Of a DNA stretch of 64,000 nt, positions 34,878-46,400 are shown piece after piece. Each line of letters opens with the position of its first letter. Positions within the stretch are counted from its first letter, which is position 1. Origin of the DNA: Armigeres subalbatus (lineage: Eukaryota > Arthropoda > Insecta > Diptera > Culicidae). The notes below the pieces were generated by a model. That model worked only from the letters and a program-made list of their open reading frames with translations, made no database searches and had not been told where the DNA came from. Location of the stretch: positions 369,171,925 to 369,235,924 of the forward strand of contig NC_085141.1 in NCBI RefSeq assembly GCF_024139115.2, in the 5' to 3' direction. The position numbers and the translations under genes were made by a program.

Positions 34878-35576
34878 TGTTTGTATAAGTATATTGCTGT
34901 GTGTGTGTGCGTGCGTGTGTGAGTGTGTATTTGTGTAATAACGAGAGAAAAAATACATACATTTTAACCAAAAAGTAAATTTATTCGGAAGAGCCTGTTT
35001 AGGTCACAAGCTTGATAAATTAGTATCTTGATGTCAAAGTTCAAACGTTTTATTTTTATTCGGTATGATATCCAGTTATGAAGCTCGCAATCTGAACAGG
35101 CTATAAGAATTTATTAAAGAATGATATATCACATGAGAACATCCAATTTCTAAACGAAATAAATTAAATTAAGCACCTTTTACATATTGCGGTTTTCTTT
35201 TGCGTACAAGGGCACGCTAAACACAGTTTTACAATAATACCGAAGTACGTGAACAATGCTCTTATCAATAATAAGAAAAAGAATTGAGAAAAATCGATTA
35301 CAGTTTTACAGCTGAAATTCTTGTTTAAAAAAATACAATGGTGTTCAGCATCGAGCTAAATTCAGCTGTTCAACATTTGGCAAATTACCCTAAAAGTTCG
35401 ATTTTATTATTTTCAATTCATGGCAAAAATTCGCCGTATTTCAAAGAAATCTCGTATTTTATTGTATTTCCCATATAAACTTCTTACCGTACGCAAGTAG
35501 TGACGTCACAACATTTTTGATTACTACTACATACACATATACTGGTCTGCGTCACCTTAGTAAGTCTAGCTCATTG
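34878..35576. other. 3' non-coding part of the P-like element
   Basis: GT microsatellite at 34890-34935. AATCTGAACAGGCTATAAG at 35089-35107 is an exact repeat of 33888-33906 in the last intron. The subterminal inverted repeat is at 35491-35514 and the TIR at the end. Confidence 0.6.
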
Positions 35577-35585
35577 GGTTGTAAG

Positions 35586-36279
35586 TCCGCGTACGGTCTG
35601 CTTCTCATTCGGTTTTTTTCCTGAAGTACAGGTAGTGGTTTTTTTTCCGAAAGTGTTTTGAAGCATAGTGCTTGAGTGGAAGTGGTGCTTAGCTGTAGCA
35701 GTTAAGTAGCCATTTCGTTGGTTTTGCAACTACGCAAAACTTTGCAGTTTATTCGGCGTCCATCGCAGGCGCAGGCATCATCGTCCCACGCCGACAGTCA
35801 TCATCCATCGTGCGTCTCCACCAACACAGACGCTGCCGTCCTGCCACCATCCGATCCATCCACTCAGTTGCAGTGTTGGGTGCGGCGAGAACACCAACAA
35901 TAGCGTGGTTCGCTTCGACCGCACCACCGGCGAGTGTCCATCGAGCTAGTGTGTGCTGCCAGAACTGTTAGCCGGCAACACAGCAGTGTGAACGCAAGTA
36001 TTTAATTGAGCTCCCTCTCATTGTTCCCCTCTCTTCTCCATCTTATTGGAATAGTTTTTTCTTTCTTTTTTACTCGTCTTCCCCTCTGTCCCAAATCATT
36101 ATTTTGTTTGTGTGTGTGTGTTTTTCTGCCCTTGTGATAACTGTTTAATTTTAAAAGAGATTGTGCCTCGCTGCTGCGGCGCATTTCGTGTCCGCAATGC
36201 GCGAAGGCGAAGTTGGCGGGGTACTTCGTATTCCATGTCAGATGTTTCGTTGCATTCAGGTGTTCCAAACCAAAACGAA
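35586..36279 (+). other. 5' leader of the I-like retrotransposon
   Basis: GC-balanced, non-coding sequence between the P-like insertion and the first ORF1 ATG. With 28004-28040 it makes a leader of about 730 nt. Short open frames occur but none extends into ORF1. Confidence 0.55.
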
Positions 36280-37616
36280 ATGGACACCAGCAACGCTAAA
36301 ATTTCCTCTACGAGCCCCGTCCCAAGGTCTACCCTCACGACTCTAGTGGGCCGTATGTTGTTTTCTTTCGACCCAAAGGCAAACGTTTGAATATCAGCCA
36401 GATTAGCAAAGATCTGGAAAAGCGATTTTCGTCTGTCACGACCATTGACATGGTTGGGTCCAGTAAACTCCGTGTCACGGTCAGTGATCGCAAACAGGCC
36501 AACGAGATTGTCACCTGTGAGCTTTTTACTCTCGAATATAGGGTGTATTTACCGTCAGCAGTGTGTGAGATCGCGGGGTGGTGACGGAGGGAAGTATGAC
36601 ATGCGACGATTTGAAACAAGGTTTCGGTCGTTTCAAGAACGTTTCTTTGCCTCCTGTTGCGATACTGGATTGCAAACAAATGTATTCGGTGTCGCAGGAG
36701 GGAGAGAAGCGGAGTTATTCCCCGTCTGACTCTTTCTGCGTCACTTTTTCCGGGTCCGCACTGCCTGACTACGTAGTGATTGGCAAACTTCGTCTACCTG
36801 TTCGGCTGTATGTACCGAAGGTGATGAATTGTGTTAATTGCAAGCAGCTGGGCCACACCGCTCAGTACTGTTGCAATAAACCTCGCTGTGCATCATGCGG
36901 AGAGAAGCATGTGGAGGGCGCGTGCAAGACGGCACCGAAATGTGTCTATTGTAACGAAAGCCCTCCACATGCTCTGAAGCTTGCCCAACGTACATACAGC
37001 AGCGAATCCACCAGAAGCGGTCTCTTCAGCAACGTTCTCGGCGAAGTTACGCTGAAATGTTGAGGAAGGCCGCTCCTCCACTCGTTTCTGACACCATCTA
37101 CTCGTCTCTTCCTTTGGACGATCAAGGTAGCTCTGACTCCGAGGTTGGAAATGGGGTTCCCTTTGTTTTCAATGGCTCAACGAGGAAGAGAATAAAACAG
37201 AGCCAGCGACCCTCGAAAAGGCCTAGAAAACAGCCTCAATGTGAGCCCCAATCTAACATGGTCAAATTCAAAGCGGGTGGAAATACTCAAAAACTTTTGT
37301 GGTTTCACATCGGGATGATCGAGAGTTTCCACCGCTTCCGGGAACATCTTAAACCCCAGATGCCCCATTTTTGCGATTTCTCAGCCAGAAAGAGAGCATA
37401 CAGAGCGAGCAGAATAACTCCCGAGCGCTCCAATGTTCACACTTTCTGGCATCGTGGAGCTCACCCTCAATTTTTTTTATGCTTCGGACCCCATAAAGAA
37501 CATGACCAAAGCTGTTCTTCCTATTCTGATTCCTCTCCTAAAGCAGTTGGCTCCAAAAATGTACCTCCTCGAGTCATTCGTATCATTCTATGGCTCACTC
37601 AGTCGCTAGGGGTTAC
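36280..37616 (+). pseudogene. ORF1 (gag-like, zinc knuckles) of the I-like retrotransposon
   Basis: From ATG at 36280 (MDTSNAKISSTSPVPRST) the product passes through three frames: YVVFFRPKGKRLNISQISKD (frameshift near 36345), EYRVYLPSAVCEI, then GSMTCDDLKQGFGRF (frameshift near 36580). Three Cys/His knuckles follow: CVNCKQLGHTAQYC (CX2CX4HX4C), CASCGEKHVEGAC and CVYCNESPPH. They bind nucleic acid in the particle that packages the element's RNA. After another shift the C-terminal part reads KNMTKAVLPILIPLLKQLAP. At least three frameshifts make it non-functional. The end is set by the ORF2 start. Confidence 0.8.
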
Positions 37617-40417
37617 ATGGTTTCGATTCTACAGTGAAACTGTTTCGATTCTTCCAAAATAAGATACTTTTAAATTTTTCAGTTAACAAGTTACAATGGG
37701 TTGATTTTGCTTTATGTGAAACATGGCTAACACCAAAGGTGAACCTTCATTTTCCTGATTTCAACATAATCCGCCGCGATCGGGCAAATCGATATGGAGG
37801 GGTGCTTTTAGGGATCAAAAAACAACACTCCTTCTATAGAGTCGCATGTCAGGTGACTATTCGAGGAAAAGACCTCAGTATCGCCTCGATATATCTTCCT
37901 CCAAACACCGCGATATCTCGCACATCTGCTCGGTTATGCCCGAGCCACGGTTGCTCCTGGGAGATTTTAACTCCCACGGAACAGGCTGGGGGGAACTGTA
38001 CGACGACAACCGTTCATCAATGATATACGACCTCTGCGACGACTTCAATATGTCAATTTTGAATACAGGAGAAGTTACACGAGTGGCTCCTCCAGCAAGA
38101 GATAGCCGTCTAGATCTGTCCATTTGTTCGAGCTCATTATCGTTGGACTGTACTTGGAAGGTGGTCCAAGATCCCCATGGTAGTGATCATTTGCCGATCG
38201 AAGTTTCGATTTCCAATGGACATAAGCAATCTGCTTCCATCGATCTTTCATATGACCTCACGAAGCACATCGATTGGGGCAAATATGCGGACGCCATCAG
38301 CGATGGCATACAGTCGATAGAAGCACTTCCCCCGCGGGAAGAGTACAAGTTTCTATCGCAGTTGATTCTTGAAAGCGCTCTTCAGGCACAGCGTCGGCCG
38401 GTGCCAGGAGCTTCGGTTCGTAGGAAACCCTACAGTCCGTGGTGGGACATCGAGTGTACGCAACTTTATCGCGAGAAATCCGCCGCGTTCAAAGAATTTC
38501 GGAAACACGGGGCGATCGTTCTTCACAAACGATACACCGCGCTCGAAATCCAGTTCAAGAAACTGGTCAAAGTGAAGAAGCGCGGATATTGGCGCACTTT
38601 TGTTGAAGGTTTATCGCGCGAGACTTCAATGAAAACTCTGTGGACCATCGGGAGAAGAATGCGCAACGCGTCGTCCGTAAACGAAGATCGTGAAAGCTCG
38701 TCGCGGTGGATACTTGACTTCGCAAAGAAAGTTTGTCCGGATTCGGTACCGGTGAGGCAAGAGCTACGTGATGCTTTTGCAGACAGGGATGATATGGATC
38801 GTCCCTTTTCGATGATTGAATTCTCACTTACTCTCCTTTCATGTAACAATTCCGCTCCAGGGATGGATAGAATCAGGTTCAATTTGCTCAAAACCTCCCA
38901 GACGTCGCGAAGAGGCGCTTATTGAACTTGTTCAATCAGTTACTGGAGTGCAACATTGTTCCGGATGATTGGAGGGAAGTGAGGGTGATAGCCATCCAGA
39001 AGCCCGGAAAACCCGCGTCGGATTGTAACTCGTATCGCCCCATCGCGATGCTGTCATGTCTTCGGAAGCTGTTGGAGAAGATGATTCTCTTCCGGCTAGA
39101 CAAATGGGTTGAATCGAATAGTTTGTTGTCAGATACACAATTTGGTTTCCGCAGGGCAAGGGAAGGAACGAGTGTCTAGCGTTGCTGTCTTCAAAAATTC
39201 AGCTGACCTGTGCTAAGAAAGAGCAAATGGGCTCATTGTTTTTGGACATTAAGGGGGCTTTTGATTCAGTTTGCGTCGATGTCTTATCTGACAAACTCCA
39301 CGAGTGTGGCCTTTCACCAATTTTGAACAACTATTTGTACAATTTGTTGTCAGAGAAGCGTATGAGTTTTTCTCATGGTGACTCGGCAACTTCACGAATT
39401 AGCTACATGGGTCTCCCCAGGGCTCATGTTTGAGCCCCTTCTTTACAATTTTACGTCAGAGACATTGATGAATGTCTCATGCCAAATTGCTCGTTGAGAC
39501 AGCTTGCAGATGATTGTGTTGTATCCGTTTCTGGGGCCAACATCGGTTGATCTGCAAGGACCGTTGTAAGATACTCTGGACAATTTGTCCACTTGGGCTA
39601 CGAAGCTGGGTATCGAATTCTCTCCGGAGAAAACTGAGATGGTTGTCTTTTCAAAAAACATAAGCCGGCAAAGTTCCGCTCCAACTGATGGGTAAGACAA
39701 TCACTCATAGCATATCTTCTAAATACCTCGGGGTCTGGTTCGACTCGAAATGTACCTTCAGGAAGCACATTGTGTATCTGACACAAAATGCCAGAAACGG
39801 ATCAACTTCATGCGATCAATAACCGGAACATGGTGGGAGCGCATCCCGAAGATCTTATGACGTTGTATAGAACAACCATTTTGTCGGTCCTCGAATACGG
39901 TAGTTTCTGCTTCCAGTCCGCGGCTAAAACACACATGCTTAAGCTTCAACGGATTCAGTACCGCTGTCTTCGTATCGCGTTAGGATGTATGAATTCGACA
40001 CATACAATGAGCTTGGAAGTACTTGCGGGAGTACTGCCACTAACAGATCGTTTCGCGGAATTATCGCTCCGGTTCCTCATCCGCTGTGAGGTTCTCAATC
40101 CATTGGTCATTGATAACTTCGAGAAGCTGCTCGAACAAAACCCTCAATCTCGATTCATGAGTATTTACCACTGGTACATAACGCTGGAGGTAAGCCCTTC
40201 TTCGGTAGATACCAATCGTGCTAACTTCTTAGACTCTTACAGTTCCTCTGTTACTTTTGATCTATCCATGAAGCAGGAGGTTCATGGAATACCAGACTTT
40301 CTGTGTGCGGAGGTCATACCTCCATTATTTGCAAGCAAATACGGGCACGCCAGTGAGGAGAGAAGCTTTTTTACAGACGGGTCAAAAATTGATGACTCCA
40401 CTGGTTTCGGTGTTTTC
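37617..40417 (+). pseudogene. ORF2 of the I-like retrotransposon, 5' part: endonuclease, RT, start of RNase H
   Basis: ATG at 37617 begins MVSILQ and meets a TGA where related elements have Trp. The endonuclease shows LCETWL, DRANRYGGVLLGI, LLGDFNSHGTGWG, SRLDLSICS and GSDHLPI. The RT shows KPASDCNSYRPIAMLSC, TQFGFRRAREGT, LDIKGAFDSV and the catalytic LADD (39501-39512). RNase H begins SFFTDGSKIDDSTGFGVF (first catalytic Asp in TDGS) and is cut at 40417 by the 16.6-kb insertion. Frameshifts are visible near 37900, 38880, 39170 and 39420 (a base missing in the GLPQGS-type motif). The rest continues at 57028. Confidence 0.85.
40410..40417 (+). repeat. Left 8-bp flank of the 16.6-kb insertion
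   Basis: GTGTTTTC here against GTGTTTTT at 57020-57027, 7 of 8 identical. hAT and P superfamilies both duplicate 8 bp. Confidence 0.65.
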
Positions 40418-43400
40418 CAGCCCTGCCGTCCTGTTTAGTCACGCTTAGTCGACATCTAAGAAGCTTTCCCCTAAAAAAAAATTTGTGTTGGTCTATTTTA
40501 GCTCATTAAAACTCATATTCGCTTATATGGGTCTCAGTATGATAGTTACTATCAACTGTGTGTACAAAAAATAGTAAACCAATCGGTTTTAAATGTTGTG
40601 CATCCGCGAGTACGGCTTCGCACTGCCGGCGCCCTCACGAGTCGCAGTTGAGCGCTGATAGTTACTATCAACTCCCCAAAGCTAACATGTTGTGCATCCG
40701 CGAGTACGGCTTCGCACTGCCGGCGCCCCACGAGTCGCAGTTGAGCGCTGATAGTTACTATCAACTCCCCGAAGCTATCATGTTGTGCATCCGCGAGTAC
40801 GGCTTCGCACTGCCGGCGCCCCACGAGTCGCAGTTGAGCGCTGATAGTTACTATCAACTCCCCAAAGCTATCATGTTGTGCATCCGCGAGTACGGCTTCG
40901 CACTGCCGGCGCCCCCACGAGTCGCAGTTGAGCGCTGATAGTTACTATCAACTCCCCAAAGCTATCATGTTGTGCATCCGCGAGTACGGCTTCGCACTGC
41001 CGGCGCCCCCACGAGTCGCAGTTGAGCGCTGATAGTTACTATCAACTCCCCCAAAAGCTATCATGTTGTGCATCCGCGAGTACGGCTTCGCACTGCCGGC
41101 GCCCCACGAGTCGCAGTTGAGCGCTGATAGTTACTATCAACTCCCCCGAAGCTATCATGTTGTGCATCCGCGAGTACGGCTTCGCACTGCCGGCGCCCCC
41201 ACGAGTCGCAGTTGAGCGCTGATAGTTACTATCAACTCCCCAAAGCTATCATGTTGTGCATCCGCGAGTACGGCTTCGCACTGCCGGCGCCCCACGAGTC
41301 GCAGTTGAGCGCTGATAGTTACTATCAACTCCCCAAAGCTATCATGTTGTGCATCCGCGAGTACGGCTTCGCACTGCCGGCGCCCCCACGAGTCGCAGTT
41401 GAGCGCTGATAGTTACTATCAACTCCCCCAAAGCTATCATGTTGTGCATCCGCGAGTACGGCTTCGCACTGCCGGCGCCCCCACGAGTCGCAGTTGAGCG
41501 CTGATAGTTACTATCAACTCCCCCGATGCTACCATGTTGTGCATCCGCGAGTACGGCTTCGCACTGCCGGCGCCCCCACGAGTCGCAGTTGAGCGCTGAT
41601 AGTTACTATCAACTCCCCAAAGCTATCATGTTGTGCATCCGCGAGTACGGCTTCGCACTGCCGGCGCCCTCACGAGTCGCAGTTGAGCGCTGATAGTTAC
41701 TATCAACTCCCCAAAGCTAACATGTTGTGCATCCGAGAGTACGGCTTCGCACTGCCGGCGCCCATATGGGTCTTGATTCTGCATTGAAAGTATTCTATTG
41801 TTCACCTGAAATCGCATTCCAACATCCCCTGAAAACATATTTTATTTTGGGGTACTTGGGTCATTACAGCCCTGCCGTCCTGTTTAGTCACGCTTAGTCG
41901 ACATCTAAGAAGCTTTCCCCTAAAAAAAATTTGTGTTGGTCTATTTTAGCTCATTAAAACTCATATTCGCTTATATGGGTCTCAGTATGATAGTTACTAT
42001 CAACTGTGTGTACAAAAAATAGTAAACCAATCGGTTTTAAATGTTGTGCATCCGCGAGTACGGCTTCGCACTGCCGGCGCCCTCACGAGTCGCAGTTGAG
42101 CGCTGATAGTTACTATCAACTCCCCCAAAGCTATCATGTTGTGCATCCGCGAGTACGGCTTCGCACTGCCGGCGCCCCCACGAGTCGCAGTTGAGCGCTG
42201 ATAGTTACTATCAACTCCCCCAAAAGCTATCATGTTGTGCATCCGCGAGTACGGCTTCGCACTGCCGGCGCCCCACGAGTCGCAGTTGAGCGCTGATAGT
42301 TACTATCAACTCCCCCGAAGCTGTCATGTTGTGCATCCGCGAGTACGGCTTCGCACTGCCGGCGCCCCCACGAGTCGCAGTTGAGCGCTGATAGTTACTA
42401 TCAACTCCCCCAAAAGCTATCATGTTGTGCATCCGCGAGTACGGCTTCGCACTGCCGGCGCCCCACGAGTCGCAGTTGAGCGCTGATAGTTACTATCAAC
42501 TCCCCCAAAAGCTATCATGTTGTGCATCCGCGAGTACGGCTTCGCACTGCCGGCGCCCCACGAGTCGCAGTTGAGCGCTGATAGTTACTATCAACTCCCC
42601 AAAGCTATCATGTTGTGCATCCGCGAGTACGGCTTCGCACTGCCGGCGCCCCACGAGAGGAAGTGGAGGGCTGATAGTTGCTAACAACTCCCCGGAAGCC
42701 AGCATGTTGTGCATCCGCGAGTACGGCTTCGCACTGCCGGCGCCCCCACGAGTCGCAGTTGAGCGCTGATAGTTACTATCAACTCCCCCAAAGCTAACAT
42801 GTTGTGCATCCGCCAGTACGGCTTCGCACTGCCGGCGCCCCTACGAGTCGCAGTTGAGCGCTGATAGTTACTATCAACTCCCCGAAGCTATCATGTTGTG
42901 CATCCGCGAGTACGGCTTCGCACTGCCGGCGCCCCACGAGTCGCAGTTGAGCGCTGATAGTTACTATCAACTCCCCAAAGCTATCATGTTGTGCATCCGC
43001 GAGTACGGCTTCGCACTGCCGGCGCCCCACGAGTCGCAGTTGAGCGCTGATAGTTACTATCAACTCCCCAAAGCTATCATGTTGTGCATCCGCGAGTACG
43101 GCTTCGCACTGCCGGCGCCCCACGAGTCGCAGTTGAGCGCTGATAGTTACTATCAACTCCCCAAAGCTATCATGTTGTGCATCCGCGAGTACGGCTTCGC
43201 ACTGCCGGCGCCCTCACGAGTCGCAGTTGAGCGCTGATAGTTACTATCAACTCCCCGAAGCTATCATGTTGTGCATCCGCGAGTACGCCATCGCACTGCC
43301 GACGACCCACGAATCGCAGTTGAGCGCTGATAGTTACTATCAACTCCCCAAAGCTAACATGTTGTGCATCCGAGAGTACGGCTTCGCACTGCCGGCGCCC

Positions 43401-46400
43401 ATATGGGTCTTGATTCTGCATTGAAAGTATTCTATTGTTCACCTGAAATCGCATTCCAACATCCCCTGAAAACATATTTTATTTTGGGGTACTTGGGTCA
43501 TTACAGCCCTGCCGTCCTGTTTAGTCACGCTTAGTCGACATCTAAGAAGCTTTCCCCTAAAAAACAATTTGTGTTGGTCTATTTTAGCTCATTAAAACTC
43601 ATATTCGCTTATATGGGTCTCAGTATGATAGTTACTATCAACTGTGTGTTCAAAAATAGTAAACCAATCGGTTTTAAATGTTGTGCATCCGCGAGTACGG
43701 CTTCGCACTGCCGGCGCCCCCACGAGTCGCAGTTGAGCGCTGGTAGTTACTATCAACTCCCCAAAGCTAACATTTTGCGCTCCCTCGAGTACGGCTTCGC
43801 ACTGCCGGCGCCCCACGAGTCGCAGTTGAGCGCTGATAGTTACTATCAACTCCCCCGAAGCTATCATGTTGTGCATCCGCGAGTACGGCTTCGCACTGCC
43901 GGCGCCCTCACGAGTCGCAGTTGAGCGCTGATAGTTACTATCAACTCCCCCAAAGCTATCATGTTGTGCATCCGCGAGTACGGCTTCGCACTGCCGGCGC
44001 CCCCACGAGTCGCAGTTGAGCGCTGATAGTTACTATCAACTCCCCCAAAGCTATCATGTTGTGCATCCGCGAGTACGGCTTCGCACTGCCGGCGCCCTCA
44101 CGAGTCGCAGTTGAGCGCTGATAGTTACTATCAACTCCCCCAAAGCTAACATGTTGTGCATCCGAGAGTACGGCTTCGCACTGCCGGCGCCCATATGGGT
44201 CTTGATTCTGCATTGAAAGTATTCTATTGTTCACCTGAAATCGCATTCCAACATCCCCTGAAAACATATTTTATTTTGGGGTACTTGGGTCATTACAGCC
44301 CTGCCGTCCTGTTTAGTCACGCTTAGTCGACATCTAAGAAGCTTTCCCCTAAAAAAAAATTTGTGTTGGTCTATTTTAGCTCATTAAAACTCATATTCGC
44401 TTATATGGGTCTCAGTATGATAGTTACTATCAACTGTGTGTACAAAAAATAGTAAACCAATCGGTTTTAAATGTTGTGCATCCGCGAGTACGGCTTCGCA
44501 CTGCCGGCGCCCTCACGAGTCGCAGTTGAGCGCTGATAGTTACTATCAACTCCCCCAAAGCTAACATGTTGTGCATCCGCGAGTACGGCTTCGCACTGCC
44601 GGCGCCCCACGAGTCGCAGTTGAGCGCTGATAGTTACTATCAACTCCCCCGAAGCTATCATGTTGTGCATCCGCGAGTACGGCTTCGCACTGCCGGCGCC
44701 CCACGAGTCGCAGTTGAGCGCTGATAGTTACTATCAACTCCCCCAAAAGCTATCATGTTGTGCATCCGCGAGTACGGCTTCGCACTGCCGGCGCCCCCCC
44801 GCGTCGCAGTTGAGCGCTGATAGTTACTAGCAACTCCCCAAAGCTATCATGTTGTGCATCCGCGAGTACGGCTTCGCACTGCCGGCGCCCCACGAGTCGC
44901 AGTTGAGCGCTGATAGTTACTATCAACTCCCCAAAGCTATCATGTTGTGCATCCGCGAGTACGGCTTCGCACTGCCGGCGCCCCACGAGTCGCAGTTGAG
45001 CGCTGATAGTTACTATCAACTCCCCGAAGCTATCATGTTGTGCATCCGCGAGTACGGCTTCGCACTGCCGGCGCGCCCCACGAGTCGCAGTTGAGCGCTG
45101 ATAGTTACTATCAACTCCCCAAAGCTATCATGTTGTGCATCCGCGAGTACGGCTTCGCACTGCCGGCGCCCCACGAGTCGCAGTTGAGCGCTGATAGTTA
45201 CTATCAACTCCCCCAAAGCAATCATGTTGTGCATCCGCGAGTACGCCTTCGCACTGCCGGCGCGCTCACGAGTCGCAGTTGAGCGCTGATAGTTACTATC
45301 ATCTCCCCGAAGCTATCATGTTGTGCATCCGCGAGTACGGCTTCGCACTGCCGGCGCCCCACGAGTCGCAGTTGAGCGCTGATAGTTACTATCAACTCCC
45401 CAAAGCTAACATGTTGTGCATCCGAGTACGGCTTCGCACTGCCGGCGCCCATATGGGTCTTGATTCTGCATTGAAAGTATTCTATTGTTCACCTGAAATC
45501 GCATTCCAACATCCCTGAAAACATATTTTATTTTGGGGTACTTGGGTCATTACAGCCCTGCCGTCCTGTTTAGTCACGCTTAGTCGACATCTAAGAAGCT
45601 TTCCCTAAAAAATTTGTGTTGGTCTATTTTAGCTCATTAAAACTCATATTCGCTTATATGGGTCTCAGTATGATAGTTACTATCAACTGTGTGTACAAAA
45701 ATAGTAAACCAATCGGTTTTAAATGTCGTGCATCCGCGAGTACGGCTTCGCACTGCAGGCGCCCTCACGAGTCGCAGTTGAGCGCTGATAGTTACTATCA
45801 ACTCCCCAAAGCTAACATGTTGTGCATCCGCGAGTACGGCTTCGCACTGCCGGCGCCCCACGAGTCGCAGTTGAGCGCTGATAGTTACTATCAACTCCCC
45901 GAAGCTATCATGTTGTGCATCCGCGAGTACGGCTTCGCACTGCCGGCGCCCCACGAGTCGCAGTTGAGCGCTGATAGTTACTATCAACTCCCCCAAAGCT
46001 ATCATGTTGTGCATCCGCGAGTACGGCTTCGCACTGCCGGCGCCCACACGGGTCGCAGTTGGGCGCTGATAGTTACTATCAACTCCCCCAAAGCTATCAT
46101 GTTGTGCATCCGCGAGTACGGCTTCGCACTGCCGGCGCCCTCACGGGTCGCAGTTGAGCGCTGATAGTTACTATCAACTCCCCCAAAGCTAACATGTTGT
46201 GCATCCGCGAGTACGGCTTCGCACTGCCGGCGCCCCACGAGTCGCAGTTGAGCGCTGATAGTTACTATCAACTCCCCCGAAGCTATCATGTTGTGCATCC
46301 GCGAGTACGGCTTCGCACTGCCGGCGCCCATATGGGTCTTGATTCTGCATTGAAAGTATTCTATTGTTCACCTGAAATCGCATTCCAACATCCCCTGAAA

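Larger units (their letters stand above)
28041..35576 (+). mobile_element. P-superfamily DNA transposon, 7.5 kb
   Basis: Ends: CAAGGAGCTAGAC, then AAGGTGACGCAG (28041-28067) on the left; in reverse complement CAATGAGCTAGAC, a 4-base spacer, and AAGGTGACGCAG on the right (35547-35576). A second, subterminal inverted pair lies inside: ATGTTG...ACGTCACTATTTG at 28136-28160 against 35491-35514. This arrangement recalls the internal inverted repeats of Drosophila P. Identical GGTTGTAAG flanks both ends. Inside is a six-exon THAP/P-type transposase gene whose introns have collected a SINE and several MITEs. A 19-bp direct repeat, AATCTGAACAGGCTATAAG, occurs at 33888 and 35089. Confidence 0.9.
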
